From: Cudoniella acicularis
Taxonomy: Eukaryota > Ascomycota > Leotiomycetes > Helotiales > Helotiaceae
Length of the DNA: 64,000 nt
Assembly: GCA_013054445.1 (NCBI GenBank)
Contig: JAAMPI010000003.1
Location: forward strand, 1-64,000
Direction of reading: 5' to 3'
Part shown: positions 31,640-43,661 of the stretch, one piece after another
Numbering within the stretch: the first letter of the stretch is position 1
Layout of the letters: every line of letters begins with the position of its first letter
Translations under genes and position numbers: made by a program
Notes under the pieces: model-generated
The model's database searches: none
Told to the model about the DNA's origin: nothing
The model's input: only the letters and a program-made list of their open reading frames with translations

Positions 31640-32664
31640 TATGGGTACAGTTGCTCTCACGAAAAGGTATGGGAGTGAAGAAGGAAGCGAGCAGCTTGCG
31701 GTAGTGGCTTATTAAAACTTTACGGAAGGAACTCCACGATACTTATACAAAGCCAACTGGAAAACTGGAAGGATCAAAAGAAGGCTTACAGACGTGACGT
31801 GTGACCTGAACCACCAACTTGGTAGCTAAGCTTGAGAAAAAAAAAGGTGCGTCATAAATTCCTATACAAATTTAAGAAAATCCTTACCACAATGCCAGCG
31901 CACCTTCCATTAAGCCAACTATAAGCTCTCCCCAACCCGGTTAATGGCGGCGATCCCAATCTCTGCTATGGGGAGGATTTGGTTTTCAGATTGAACTCAT
32001 CTGGTACGAGAGCCGCAAGGTTTGTGGAGTCCCGCCGGAGTGTTGTTTCTGCAAATCAGACTTGGGCCTCAAATTTTGGGGTCTAGGTCTGATACGGCGC
32101 AGTATCGTAGGAGCTCGACCCGAAGCTTTTTGTCACCTTTCCTCGCTTGGCCCCTTGGGGGCCATCTTTCGAGGTACGTGGCGTCTTGGTATAGCGTGGG
32201 ATAAAGAGATGACAGGCCTTTTCTCTTTTACTCTGACTGTTTCACTCTCGCGACGCGGTAATATGGCCAATTAATAGCCCTGTACTGTAAGCGAGACAGG
32301 GAGGGGAGAAAACAAGCTTAAGGTTCAGATCCTGCGGTAGCGCAGTCAGATGCTACGACTTGCCAAGTTGCCAAAGTCTTGTGTGCGTTCAGCTGGGAGG
32401 CTGTGCAAAACGCCTAACAATCCTTTACACCTCCCAGAAGTCAGATTATACGATACCTGGCAACCATTAGCGAGAATATGCCGTGACGTGTTAAAGTGAT
32501 CCTAAAAAGAGAACTTACGTATGTCCTTGAATAGATATTTTCTCCCTCTTTCCCTCGTTTGTAACAGGTAAAATACACAGATTTACCATCGTGTAAACAG
32601 TGATGTATTTGATTTTTTTGCGCCCGCCATCTAAGGTAAGAAACTAAAGAAATCCCATCAATTA
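31640..32664. other. Intergenic: promoter of the S33 gene, 3' end of DPP V gene
   Basis: The composition is unbiased and there is no convincing gene. A run of A (31838-31847) and CT-rich tracts fit a promoter and terminator between genes on the same strand. The plus-strand frames 32022-32274 are chance. Confidence 0.45.
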
Positions 32665-34945
32665 TTAAACCACTACCCGTGAGACACCACTACTCAACTC
32701 CTCTTGCTCCTGCGTAATCCCGCTGTACCTGTTGATCCAGCCCAAGACCTCTCGGTGCCAGACAAGAGAGTTTTCCGGTTTCAATACCCACTGCGAAATA
32801 TTAGAAATGCGCCTCATATTCCAAAAGGGAGCACTTACATGATTCTCATCCGGGAACGTCAAGAACTTGCTATCGATACCCTTCGTCTGCAATACATTGA
32901 ACGGCGCCAAGCCTTCAGCAATCGGAAGACGGTAGTCCAACTCGTTGTGAATGATTAAATGAGGAGTGGCCCAATTTTTCAAGTGCGCAGCTGGATCCCA
33001 CCTCTCGTAGTTCTCTCGGGCTTCCCAGAGTGTTCCGCCAAAATCGTGATGAGGGAAGAAGAGCTCCTCAGATGAGTATTGGTTTAATGTGCTGAAAACT
33101 CCATCGTGGGTCACAAGCGCTTTGAATTTCCGTCCCAACGCATGTCCTTGAATCCAGTTCACCATGAAACCTCCGTAACTTGCCCCTAAAGCGACAGCTC
33201 GCGTCGTATCGGCATATTTTAGGTTCGATTCGATATATTCGAAACCCTTCACTAGGTCGATGTATGGTCTACCACCCCACTGGTTCCTGATACCGTTCTG
33301 GAAGTCCATACCATAGCCTGTACTTCCAGTTGGGTTGGGAGTCACCACAACATAGCCTTGCTCCGCGAAGATGGCGGGGTTCCACCGAGTGGACCATCCC
33401 TCATTCCAGGCTCCTTGAGGCTTTAGAAATGTCAGCAAAGAGTGGGAGATCTTAGCCAGAACAGACTTACACCTCCGTGGATCAAATACGCAAGTGGATA
33501 CTTCTCTTCCTTTTTGAAGAACGAAGGTTTTACAACCCAAGCATGCACATTGTAATCTCCAGCTCCTTTGTACCAAAACTCCTCCACTTGGTTCTGGGAT
33601 AATCCAAACGTTTTCCCACCCTTTGCATTGGAGGAAACGATGGAGAGATTTGATGGCTTGGCAGGATTGAGAATAGAGTATACACTGTTGTCTACCAAGG
33701 AATTGCTGCTTATTAAGAGCGTGTTGTTGGGCAGTACTTTGACATCAGTAACGGTGCCATCATTTATAAGAGCGGTCGGTAGCTCTTGTGCGTGACGAGG
33801 AGATGACGGCAGCTTAAATAGTTTTCCACGGCCGTTTTCCTCTGCTGTCACGTAAAGCTCTTCCCCATTCTTGCTCCATATAATGGATTCTGGTCTCAAA
33901 TCCCACTTACCTTCTCCATCTTCCGTTTCATAGAATTCTTGGACATTTGAGAGATCCGTAATATCAGACCACAGGAGAAGTTGCGGCTTGTCACTCTCGT
34001 ATTGGTCGCTTCTCATCCTAGCAAAAGCGACCGACTTTGCGTTGGGTGAAAAAACCGGAGAACTGCTATATCCCTTCAAATTCCCAGTCTTGACGATTTG
34101 GGGTGAAGGTGCCTGAGATTCAGTAAATGTCTTTAGGGGAATATAGTAGAGGTCGGTCTTGGTGTGGTTGGCAGGATCAAGTTTGGGGTCCTTAGCAACA
34201 AAAACAATGCCATTTTTGCTGATATCAAAGTCACTGGCACCTCCGAACGGAGGTACTGGCGACTCGAGAGATACTCTGTGGCCAGCCAATGCATTTTTTA
34301 ACGGTGCAACGCTTATGGAGGAGAGACCTTTGCCTGGCCCTTTGGACTTTGTCAAGGTTGTAAACCAGATCGAGCTCTTGTTCTCGGTCACATAGGCATC
34401 CCATTGTCTAACAAACAGCTTCGTATACACTCTGGCCGTGGATTTTGGCTTTTCGGCGGTTTCTGGGTTGTAAAGGGTACCGGAAGGAGTAGCCAAGCCT
34501 GTCACAGCGAGGGCTATATTGTCTGCATCAATTCGTGTAACTTTGAGGTTTGAAACGGAGCCATTGAAGGTTTGTATCTTTTCCGGCCTGTAATTATCAG
34601 CTTTGTTTCGTATAGATGGACTTATAGAGCTCACTTTCTGTCCAGATACTCGGCATCTGCAATGATGAGCTCTGTCGTGCCTTTCTCACCGCCTTTCAAC
34701 CACAAAACCAAGTTCCCCTCTCCCAGCCATGTCGGTTCGCTAGCACCTAGATCTCCGGCCAGGAGCTGTGTCTGTCCGGTCTTGATGTCTAGCAATCGAA
34801 TCTCATTGGACTTGGTATGCGTCTGGAAAGAGTATGTTGATACGGAGAACAAGGCCAATGTTCCATCAGCATTTGGTATCGCTGCTGAACGACGAGGGGC
34901 AGAGAGAAGCACTTCGGGTGTGAATTTCTTGGCACGGACTGTCAT
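32665..34945 (-). CDS. Dipeptidyl-peptidase V-like S9 serine peptidase (711 aa)
   Basis: Exons are 34945-34635, 34587-33471, 33420-32839 and 32790-32665; introns are 47, 50 and 48 bases with GT-AG ends. The N-terminal half is a beta-propeller ([14 protein letters not shown]...). The C-terminal half is the peptidase domain with LIHGGPQGAW, nucleophile GASYGG (Ser557), Asp638 in HNELDYRLP and His670 in DENHW. Length agrees with fungal DPP V (about 700-720 residues). The start [14 protein letters not shown] has no signal peptide, so it is probably cytosolic, unlike the secreted DppV of Aspergillus. The third intron has 48 bases and no in-frame stop, so it is easily missed; splicing restores [12 protein letters not shown]. 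It cleaves X-Ala or X-Pro type dipeptides by family expectation. Confidence 0.92.
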
Positions 34946-35647
34946 GATTGTGGAGGTTGTTGGAGATTGTTGAAAATTGATTGACAATTGGGGGAGTCTG
35001 CGAGCTTTAAAGAAAATGGGGAGAAGGGAAGACTTCCTAGCATTGGATAGGAAGGTCGCTGTACGGCACCGCGTTGGCCAGCAATGGTTACCGTGACTCT
35101 GCAAAGACCCCGCAAATCCCAGACACACGCAATCCCTGCATGAGCTTCATCATGGTCATGGGCCCTGAATCAGGCATCACTATGGTCTCTCGACCGAGAA
35201 GTTGAGGGGCAAAGAATAGTCAGCTCTTATAAGATACAAGAGGCCGTGGGCAGTTAAGTAATTGATTCTATTGTACATAAAGTGCCTGTGCTGCTCCTAA
35301 TATGAAGTTCACAAAGCTCCACTCCAGGTGCACGCCTTTTGACAGGGGCTCAGGGGAGAGCGGATGCAGATCTGCATGAGAGGCGCAGTCACCGCTGAAA
35401 GTGTGGCTCGTGAGGAAGCTAAACATAATTCGTGTCGCATTACAACCCCGTCACCAAAGGTTTAGAAACAATTGGAGAGCTTCGTTTTTGATCGGCATAC
35501 ATTCAGACATTGAACCGTTACCTTCACCTTCTTGGCCTTCTGAACTAACTTCGATCCGCCGTACCCGATCCGCAGCAGCGCTGACTTGCGCATCCCTTGG
35601 AAGCTCTGTATCTCAAGAACGAACACATCTCCAAAACAGTCGTCGCA
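34946..35647. promoter_or_regulatory. Shared divergent promoter region
   Basis: This 0.7-kb region separates the DPP V-like gene (minus) and the kinase gene (plus). No open frame of merit is seen; the plus frame from 35597 only extends the kinase with a TTG start and is not preferred. It probably contains both promoters. Confidence 0.5.
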
Positions 35648-36987
35648 ATGGCACAATACTTCCTCGACCTCGTATACACCCTCACGAATTGCATGAGCTG
35701 CTTCCCTGGATCCCCGCAATTAAAAGTCAACAATCGGAGTTTCAAGATCCTACGATTGCTCGGAGAGGTATGCAATAATAGCTCGAACGTTGAATACAAA
35801 GCTGACACTTTTCTCATAGGGCGGATTTTCCTACGTATATTTAGTCCAAGATACCAGCAATGAAGCGCTGTATGCGCTGAAGAAAATCCGATGTCCATTT
35901 GGACAAGAATCCGTTGCACATGCGATGAAAGAAGTCGAAGCTTACGCCTTATTCTCGCCCCACCCGAACATCATACACAGTGTCGATTATTGTGTGTCTG
36001 CCGATCGATCAGACCCCGGAGCCAAGACCGTTTACATTCTCTTGCCATATTATCGAAGAGGGAATTTGCAGGACATCATAAATGCGAACTTAGTAAATCA
36101 TACGAGGTTTCCGGAGCGGAGGCTGATGGTGCTGTTTCTGGGAGTATGCAAAGCTCTGAAATCTATGCACAATTACAAAGTTGGAGGAGCTCTAGGTGGT
36201 GTCAATAGTCAGAAGAAATCGAAGCAAATAAGAGGAGAGGCCCCAATGGCGGACCAAGAGGCTGAAGATGAGGTGGAACAACAGCGTAGCAGGCAAAAGG
36301 GAAGAGAATTGGACCCGGATAGTGAGCAACAGGAGCCCCTGATGGAGGGCGAGGTCTCAATGGCGCAAGAGGGCGTTGCTCCTGGGGATATAAGGGCGTA
36401 TGCGCACAGAGATATCAAGCCGGGTAAGTTCAAGAGCTGAAAATCAAATCCCGAAACTAACATTTCCAGGCAATATCATGATCGATGATGATGGAGAACA
36501 GCCCATTCTCATGGATCTTGGATCTTTGGCTCCATCACCTACACCAATTACTTCAAGATCTCTTGCTCTCGCAGTACAAGATCAAGCCGCTGAGCATTCA
36601 ACTATGCCATATCGTGCACCCGAATTATTCGACGTGAAAACTGGCAGCGTGGTAGATACAAAAGTCGATATCTGGTCGCTAGGTTGTACTCTGTACGCAT
36701 GTCTTGTTGGCAAATCGCCTTTCGAAATGAGAAGCGATGAGACGGGTGGAAGCTTAAGTCTCTGTGTTCTTGGTGGAGATTGGAGATTCCCTGATGAAGG
36801 TGCAGGAGGAAAGAAGAAGGCAACAAATCAGACTGGCCAGAGCGAAGATAGTGAAATCACTGAGAGCATTCGAGAAGTTGTCAGGAAATGCTTGAAGGTT
36901 GAGCCGGCAGAGCGACCAGATGTGGAAGAGCTGATTGATATCGTGGAGGGAGTTATTGCAGAGCTACCGGAAGATAGCTCTTCATAA
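35648..36987 (+). CDS. env7: Env7/STK16-like serine/threonine kinase (413 aa)
   Basis: Three exons, 35648-35767, 35820-36423 and 36470-36987, are joined by 52- and 46-base GT-AG introns. The N-terminal segment MAQYFLDLV...NCMSCFPG carries cysteines, which in this NAK-family branch are palmitoylation sites for membrane attachment. The Gly loop is GEGGFSYVYLV, ATP lysine is Lys61, the catalytic loop AHRDIKPGN (Asp238), and the metal site is DLG (Asp257), as in STK16 rather than DFG. MPYRAPELF is the activation-segment end. A hydrophilic, Glu-rich insert of about 60 residues (around 165-230) precedes the catalytic loop. In yeast Env7 acts at the vacuole and restrains membrane fusion; that function is inferred by orthology. 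The start at 35648 fits the N-terminal cysteine region and the length. Confidence 0.9.
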
Positions 36988-37706
36988 CCTAGGACCGCCG
37001 TTTTCTTATAATATTTTATACCCTGGGCGTAAAGGGTTCAGAATTCCCACAAAGAAGTACTCTACCAGATTGGAAGAGGGAGTTTCAGGGGCATAGACAA
37101 AGTGCCGGGCTTATTTGAGGAAGATGGTGATCTTATAATGGACGACGACTTTCAGGCTTCAATAAATAAATGAACAAGAAGGGACCACTGCGTCATGGTG
37201 CCTACGTATATCAAATTATCTTCAGATCCTCGAGGACTGCATGAGACTTATAGTGCGGACGTATGCTTTAGCGATCATACCAATCAGATATATTTCCTAG
37301 GTTACATAATCAAAATACGATCTTACGAACACAGGCGACGTTCACCTGCCAAGCAAGGCTCAGACTCTTACCCCATTAGAAGGACGGTTCTCAGCTACTG
37401 TGATTTGCTGCTCCGTACGGTACAAGTACAAGATATTGCTCTTTGACTAAAAATGAGCCTCTATACGTGATGTTTCTACCTTCACCGAAAGCTCACGAAG
37501 CTTTGATAGTTAGATGGCAAAGTTGTTCTAGCTTCTGAAGTCGTCGGCCGCAGCTAGATGAATTGACTACTTGAAAGTACTTAAGTTAATCTCATCCACT
37601 CTGTTTTCATTCCTGTTCCTTCTTTTCCCAAGCCAGATGTCTTACCTGATTCTACTTTGAGCTCTACTACTCCTACACACCTTTCTTTTGAGTTTTTTTC
37701 ATCAAA
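36988..37706. other. Intergenic, promoter of the beta-lactamase-fold gene
   Basis: There is no gene. A CT-rich segment (37605-37700) with TCTTTTGAGTTTTTTTC before the ATG at 37707 looks like a leader. Confidence 0.45.
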
Positions 37707-39485
37707 ATGGGTTTCAAAACTTTCTCCACCATTTCCTTACTCAGCGCCCTTCTCCCCCTCACAACCCAGGCTCGAACAAGCTGTCCACTCCTCGGTCCAG
37801 ATTTCCCAGAACCCAAAAACCTCTCTTCACAACCTTCAATCCAAGCCGCAGTCAACAATCTCACTTCAGTTCTCCAACAAATAATCTCAACCGGAAATTC
37901 CAGCTACGGACTTTTCGACTCTCAAAACACATCCTTCGCTCTTGAAATCTACTCCACGAACGAGCCCGAACCCCTCTTCTCACAATACTACACAGCACCT
38001 AGTGTAGCATCCGACCAATACGGAGTAAAAAGCATCGACACAAACACCATCTTCCGAATCGGCAGTCTCACCAAGCTCTTAACAATCTACACCTTCCTAA
38101 TCCAAGACGGGGACATAAAATTCAACGAGCCCATCACCAAATACGTCCCCGAATTGGCAGCAGCATCTCAGACCTACAACGCAACCGCAAACCCCATCGA
38201 CTACGTCGACTGGGACGACATCACTATTGGTGAACTCGCCAGCCAGTCCGCAGGAATAGGAAGAGACTATTCCGGCGTTGGACAAATAGGCGGACCATTC
38301 TTCAGTCCCGATCCAAACACATCCGGTTTGCCTCCCCTCAATGCCTCAGAGCAACCAGTCTGCATGGGCGGCGCAGACTGCACGCGCGCCAAATTCTTCA
38401 AAGGCTTCACGCAGATCCACCCCGTCTACGCGCCCTCCCACTCCGGAGCAATCTACTCCAACTTCGCCTACCTCATCCTCGCCTACGCCCTCGAAAACAT
38501 CACAAACACGCCCTTCCCCACACTCGTGCAAAACAGCATCTATGACCCCCTAAACCTCACACACTCATCCTGGTCCAACCCACCGCAAAACTCCAACACA
38601 AGCGCCATCATCCCCGCAAATTACCTCTCCTTTTCCATCAACGTCGGTGACGAAACCGCCGTCGGAGGCTCCTGGTCCAGTCCCGCGGACTTAACAAAGA
38701 TCGGGCGTTCAATCCTCTCTTCCTCGCTCTTAAAACTATCTTTGACTCGCAGGTGGATGAAACCCCGCATTTTTGTCTCGGATCCCTCCACTGCTGTCGG
38801 CGCTCCATGGGAGATTCACCGTCTACAACTTCCCTCCTCCCTTGAAAATGGCAGGATCGTAGACTTGTATTGCAAAGCGGGCGATTTTGCGGGATATTCT
38901 TCCGTTATGATTTTAGCGCCTGATTGGAATGTTGGTGTTACTTTACTTGCTGCCGGGGAGACAACGACGTTTAATCTGGCGTTACTGGGTGGTGTAGTTA
39001 GTGATGTTTTCCTGCCTTCTATTGAAGCGGCCGCGAGGGAAGAAGCAGATGCCATTTTTGCTGGAACATACGCCTACTCCTCCAACAACTCTGACACATC
39101 TACACTAAACTCCTCCATAACCCTAACCACCTCCTCATCCTCCCCCGGCCTCATCATCTCCTCCTGGATATCCAACGGCACGAACTTCCTTAACGCATCA
39201 GCATCAGTGATCGCAGATCCAGATATCCGTTTATATCCCTCGGGGCTGAATATTAAGCAGTCAGATGGTTGTACGATTATGGGATTTAGGAGTGTGTCTG
39301 AAGATTTGAGTGCGCAGAGTATTGGGGGGTTGTTTGGGACCGGTTGTGAGACGTGGGCAACAGTTGATGGGGCGAATTGGGGGATTGTGGGGAGTGATGA
39401 GTTTTTGATTACGGTGGGGCCCGATGGGATAGCTAAGAAGGTGGAGCCTAGGGTTTTGAGGGTGGAGTTGGAGAGGGTTGGGTAA
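37707..39485 (+). CDS. Secreted beta-lactamase/transpeptidase-like protein (592 aa)
   Basis: This is a single-exon protein with a signal peptide (MGFKTFSTISLLSALLPLTTQA, cut before RTSCPLL). The serine beta-lactamase-fold signature is SLTK (Ser120 to Lys123) with the general-base motif YSN (Tyr250-Ser251-Asn252). KAG near residue 391 stands where KTG is normal. The ascomycete family holds many such proteins related to the LovD-type, EstB or AmpC-like group; secreted ones have unknown substrates. The C-terminal third (after about residue 440) is a Ser/Thr/Asn-rich domain with many N-glycosylation sequons. The start is the first Met of the frame and immediately precedes the hydrophobic signal. 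All motifs are present, so it is probably active. Confidence 0.85.
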   Translation: MGFKTFSTISLLSALLPLTTQARTSCPLLGPDFPEPKNLSSQPSIQAAVNNLTSVLQQIISTGNSSYGLFDSQNTSFALEIYSTNEPEPLFSQYYTAPSVASDQYGVKSIDTNTIFRIGSLTKLLTIYTFLIQDGDIKFNEPITKYVPELAAASQTYNATANPIDYVDWDDITIGELASQSAGIGRDYSGVGQIGGPFFSPDPNTSGLPPLNASEQPVCMGGADCTRAKFFKGFTQIHPVYAPSHSGAIYSNFAYLILAYALENITNTPFPTLVQNSIYDPLNLTHSSWSNPPQNSNTSAIIPANYLSFSINVGDETAVGGSWSSPADLTKIGRSILSSSLLKLSLTRRWMKPRIFVSDPSTAVGAPWEIHRLQLPSSLENGRIVDLYCKAGDFAGYSSVMILAPDWNVGVTLLAAGETTTFNLALLGGVVSDVFLPSIEAAAREEADAIFAGTYAYSSNNSDTSTLNSSITLTTSSSSPGLIISSWISNGTNFLNASASVIADPDIRLYPSGLNIKQSDGCTIMGFRSVSEDLSAQSIGGLFGTGCETWATVDGANWGIVGSDEFLITVGPDGIAKKVEPRVLRVELERVG

Positions 39486-39804
39486 GGAGAGAGTTGAAGT
39501 GGAGAGGATAATTTTTGATTGCTTCTCAGTGCAATATATTAATAGGTAGTAGAACTCTAATCTCGAGGTCATTGAGAACTATATGCAGCAAATTTATAGT
39601 TGATTATAAATAAAGCTTTCAGCGTTAGATACAGTTTTTATTCCATTAAACAAGCTCGTATGTGTAAAATGTGCCTATTTTTTAAACAATACATATAGCC
39701 AAATTCCTTTGCCAAATCGCTCTAACAATCCATCTATAACTGGTCCCTCGCAAAGAATACACCTCCGAGCAAGAGGAACATAGCTGTACCCGTGTATATT
39801 TTGT
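39486..39804. other. Intergenic, convergent 3' regions
   Basis: A short AT-rich gap between two converging genes. I see no gene. Confidence 0.45.
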
Positions 39805-41028
39805 TCATAGCAAATCCCCTGCAACACAAATGTCTCCCTTGATCCGATTATCCGATGACACCTTCTCCGTCCTATCTGAGAGCAAGTCCTGACCATTCAG
39901 CTTCTTCCTTTTGGTAGACTTCATATCCTTGTCTTTTCCTGTATCTTTACCCAACAACCCAGATTTCTCCAAAGGGCCTTCGACATCCTCCCATCGACAG
40001 AGAATCTTAGTCGTGCCGCCTTCCCCAATTGCAGAGGGATGACGTTGTTGAAGTGCATTGATTAGGAGCTCCCTATTCTTCTCCGAGTTCAGACCTTGAA
40101 CGAAAGCATCAACGAACGCGTGCTCAAATGTCACGCTGACTTTCGAAAAGGTGCCATGGATTTTTTCTGCCATGGTAAAATATGCTCGGATACTCCTGTG
40201 GGATTGCTTGAGCTGTGGGGTTGCTGGTGGCGCTTCTTTAAGAACCGGATCTTCAACTGGCAGGGGTTGGTGTGAAGCTTTCACAGTATGTGTCGCTGGA
40301 CGTCTTGCGGCTGTGTTAGAAATAGGACGTAGAGCTTTATCTGTTACTATATGACCAGGAGGGGTCCTGAGGTGATTGGGGAGTGTTGCTTTGGAAATCG
40401 TAGGGTTGTTGGGATTGTCTAGAACTTGGTGCTTAGGGGAGGGAGCTTGGGGTACAATTGGCTTGTTGGTAATGGTTGTTGGTGCTGCAATCTGCCGATG
40501 TTCTCGAGAAGGAGCCTCTGCTTCACGGCGTGCTCGATCCTTTGCCCTATCTCGTTCCACTTGAAGATTGAAGGCATCTATTTCCGCTACACCAGATCAG
40601 CATCGAAGTAGACGGCAGAGTCTGCGCGACGTACCAGACGGGATCATCTTCTGTGTCAGATCTTTCACCTGCGCCTTCAGTTCCAGCAGCTCCTTATTCC
40701 AGGCTTCGTCCTTCTTCTTGATCTGCCTAAGCTCTTCTTGCACCTTGGAGAACTTAGCTTCATAGTTGGACTCCAGCGTTGTGAGGCGCTCTTCAAAACC
40801 ATTGAGCCTTTTGGCAATGGCGGGAAGTTCTTTCAGCTGCTCATGGATTGCACTGTTTTCTTTGCGAAGTTGAATCGTAGCCAATCTATCTCGTCCGGTC
40901 TCCGCATTCCCTCGTGATGCCGCGTCTCCTGTGGGTGGATGTACAGGCGTCATTACGGTTGTGGTTTCGGGGCCGCGCTGGTGGGCACCGTGGAATCCGA
41001 GTGTCACTTTCGAAAGGTAGAAACCCAT
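39805..41028 (-). CDS. Coiled-coil nuclear-type hypothetical protein (391 aa)
   Basis: Two exons (41028-40635 and 40586-39805) are joined by a 48-base intron with GTACGT and a GTGTAG acceptor, giving ...KMIPSAEIDAF. Residues about 45-130 are a strong coiled coil (ENSAIHEQLKELPAIAKRL, EERLTTLESNYEAKFSKV, then KELLELKAQVKDLTQ). A basic, Arg-rich stretch (VERDRAKDRARREAE) and a long Pro/Ala-rich linker follow. The C-terminal third (SHRSIRAYFTMAEKIHGTF to FVDAFVQGL) is more conserved in style and ends with a basic cluster (KKLNGQDLL region). I do not recognise the family. It could be a fungal-specific structural or chromatin-related protein. A start at the later MTPVHPP is possible. Confidence 0.7.
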
Positions 41029-41595
41029 CCCAGGGCAATTCGATGATGGGAATCCTGTGTGATGTTATTGTAGACTTGAAAATTTGAGTGGATTGGGAAG
41101 AGAGAAGAAGGCTCGCTTCAGAGGTTGCCTAGGTAGCGAATTTCACCCAAGTCACCAAAACGGAAGGAACGACGTTTGAAATTTTGATTCTACCTCGATC
41201 TATGAGAAAATTGGCAACGCCAATTACCAGTTCTTCTGAGTTCATACAGTCATGACGAAATGTCAAAAACTCCAGAGAACCAGATCTCGAGGATAGAAGC
41301 TTGCTCAATGCCCAATAAGCAATCCCTAAATACAGAGACAGAGACGGAAAAGCAAGAAGCATCACCCAACCTTCTAGTGTTGGCAATGCCATGTTTTACG
41401 CAAGAAAACCACGAGCTACACGCTCAGATGCAGCAACTTTTTTGCTGCCAATTATTCCTTTCCTCACGCGCCGGGCGAACCAGCAACGCTCACTATCACT
41501 TCCCTTACAAGGGGTCCCGACACAGATGCCTTTTCAGCGAACACCAGAAATGCCGAAACTGTGATATACCAAATTTTGTTTATGAAATAGAGTGC
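41029..41595. other. Intergenic region upstream of the coiled-coil gene
   Basis: Same-strand spacing between the eIF4A 3' end and the next gene's start. There is no gene; the plus ORF 41260-41853 lies antisense to eIF4A. Confidence 0.5.
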
Positions 41596-43043
41596 TTAAA
41601 TGAGATCAGCAACGTTCATTGGCATCTCCTCGATTTGAGTGCTGTAGAATTGCTCGATTTCTCTCATCATGCGGACATCTTCGGCGGTAACGAAGTTGAT
41701 CGCAACACCCTTTCGTCCAAAACGACCACCACGACCGATTCTGTGGATGTAGTTCTCACGGTTGGCTGGGAGATCGTAGTTGATGACCAAGGAGACTTGT
41801 TGGACATCGATACCACGGGCCAAAAGATCGGTGGCGATCAGGACACGGGATGAACCTGATCGGAATTCCTTCATAATCAGGTCACGCTGACCCTGGTCCA
41901 TATCACCATGCATAGCTGAGACAGTGAAGTCACGGGCGGTAAGTTTGTCGGTAAGCCAATCAACCTTCCTTCGGGTGTTGCAGAAGATGACGGCTTGTGT
42001 GATGGTAACGGTCTCGTAAAGATCAGAAAGTGTGTCCAATTTCCAATCCTCCTTTTCGACGGCAATGTAGAATTGCTTGATACCTTCGAGGGTAAGTTCG
42101 GCCTTCTTGACCAAGATACGGACAGGATCGCGCATGAACTTGGTGGTGACCTCGAGGACATCCTGTGGCATGGTGGCGGAGAGGAGGACGACCTGGGTGG
42201 ATTGAGGAAGGAGTTGGAAGATATCGTAGATTTGCTCAGTGAATCCACGCTTGAGAAAATGTTAGCAAATTGTGAAAAATTGGAGATCAGACAGGGGATT
42301 TTACAGAAAGCATTTCGTCGGCCTCGTCAAGAACGAACATCTTCATCGAGTCGGTCTTCAAGAAGCGTCGCTGAATCATATCTTGGACACGACCTGGGGT
42401 ACCGACAACGATTTGAGGACCCTCCTGAAGAGCCTTCATATCATCACGAACGCTAGTACCACCAATACATGCGTGGCACTCGACGTTCATGAAGTCACCG
42501 ATGGCGATAACAACCTTTTGAATTTGTTGTGCCAATTCACGGGTGGGGGCAAGGATCAAAGCCTGGCATTGCTTGATGTTGGGGTCGAGCTTCTGGAGGA
42601 CGGAAATCGAGAATGTCGCGGTCTTTCCAGTACCAGATTGGGCCTGCGCAATAACATCGTGGCCTTTATAACAAATCAGCGGTGTTCACAACTATCGCAA
42701 GATTTTCTGACTTACCCTTGATGACTGGCATAATCGCACGAGCCTGGATGGCTGAGGGACGTTCGAAACCATAGGCATAGACACCTGCATATTTTGTCAA
42801 TCCTAGCGCAGCGCAAAAATTACAGATTGAATCGTACCTCGGAGAAGTTCTGCCTTCAAGTTCATCGTGTCGAAAGAGTCGACGGTCTCGTCATAATTGG
42901 ACTCGATTTGACCTGCCAGCGAAATTGTATCAGCCACTGCCCTTTCTAGGTTGCCGCATCGCAATGGGGCGGTGTGCTTCTTTGAGGCTTTTGAAATGCT
43001 TACCTTCTGGGATCTCCTCGAGACCCTTATCAGCGGAAGCCAT
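41596..43043 (-). CDS. tif1: Eukaryotic initiation factor 4A, DEAD-box RNA helicase (398 aa)
   Basis: Five exons, 43043-43004, 42912-42838, 42784-42716, 42663-42305 and 42249-41596, have GT-AG introns of 91, 53, 52 and 55 bases. The product starts [14 protein letters not shown] and has the full DEAD-box set: AQSGTGKT (motif I), PTRELAQQ (Ia), GTPGR (Ib), DEAD (II), SAT (III), [16 protein letters not shown] (V) and [13 protein letters not shown] (VI). Length and spacing equal eIF4A of other fungi (about 397). It unwinds mRNA 5' leaders as part of eIF4F in the cytoplasm. Early introns crowded into the first quarter of the gene are typical for highly expressed fungal genes. The 654-base last exon is intron-free. 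The gene is intact and essential in yeasts, which marks this block as core genome. Confidence 0.97.
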
Positions 43044-43661
43044 GATTGCGGTTTTGTTTGGCTCAAGTATCTAGATCGCAAGCCGTGCTTGGGATCTAGA
43101 AATCGCAACTTATGATGGTAAGAAGGTGGGGTGGTGGGAGGTGCGCAGAGATCTCGTTGAGAGACTGCGACGTCGGCGAGATTGAATTTGCTGTAAAAAC
43201 TAGATGCTCAACTCCCGAATTCGAGAGTTATAGAGGATCTAGTGGAAGTGTGATATGTTTTTAGGTGTGCGTGGAAAGTTGTTTGATGGTGGAGGAGAGG
43301 TGGTGAGGACAATAGGATATAACTTTTAAGATTTTTTGAACCGCGCTAAGAAAAGATGATCTAAGCGAGGGGCCCGCGCCTGGATCTGTATTAATTATGA
43401 GGTGAATCTTTTGCCCGCACCGCCTTCACTTTCCCTTTTACAGCTTTCGTGGACCAACTGCGGCCTTTCACTGTTGTGCACTAATTCGGTTGCGACCTGG
43501 GTTGGAGCAAAAGTGCTTATGATCTTCTTCCAGAAGTCTCTAGTAGCTGCTCTCTTGCCCCTCGAAAAGTGGCGATACTTTTCTCTCAGGCGCTCCCAGG
43601 ACCCTCCTTGTGAAAATCCGAGGGCAATTTTTTGCCCTACCACTTCAGTGTCACTGCATTT
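43044..43661. promoter_or_regulatory. Divergent promoter of eIF4A and the F-box/JmjC gene
   Basis: A 618-base region lies between divergent start codons. No ORF of merit is seen. A GC-box-like GGGGCCCGCGCC at 43368-43380 and CT-rich tracts are present. Confidence 0.5.

Noticed and set aside
32333..32365. tRNA-like words (GCGGTAGCGCAGTCAGATGC)
   Set aside because: Resembles a D-arm only; no anticodon arm or T arm follows.
41260..42721. Long plus-strand frames over eIF4A
   Set aside because: Antisense shadows of the conserved gene.
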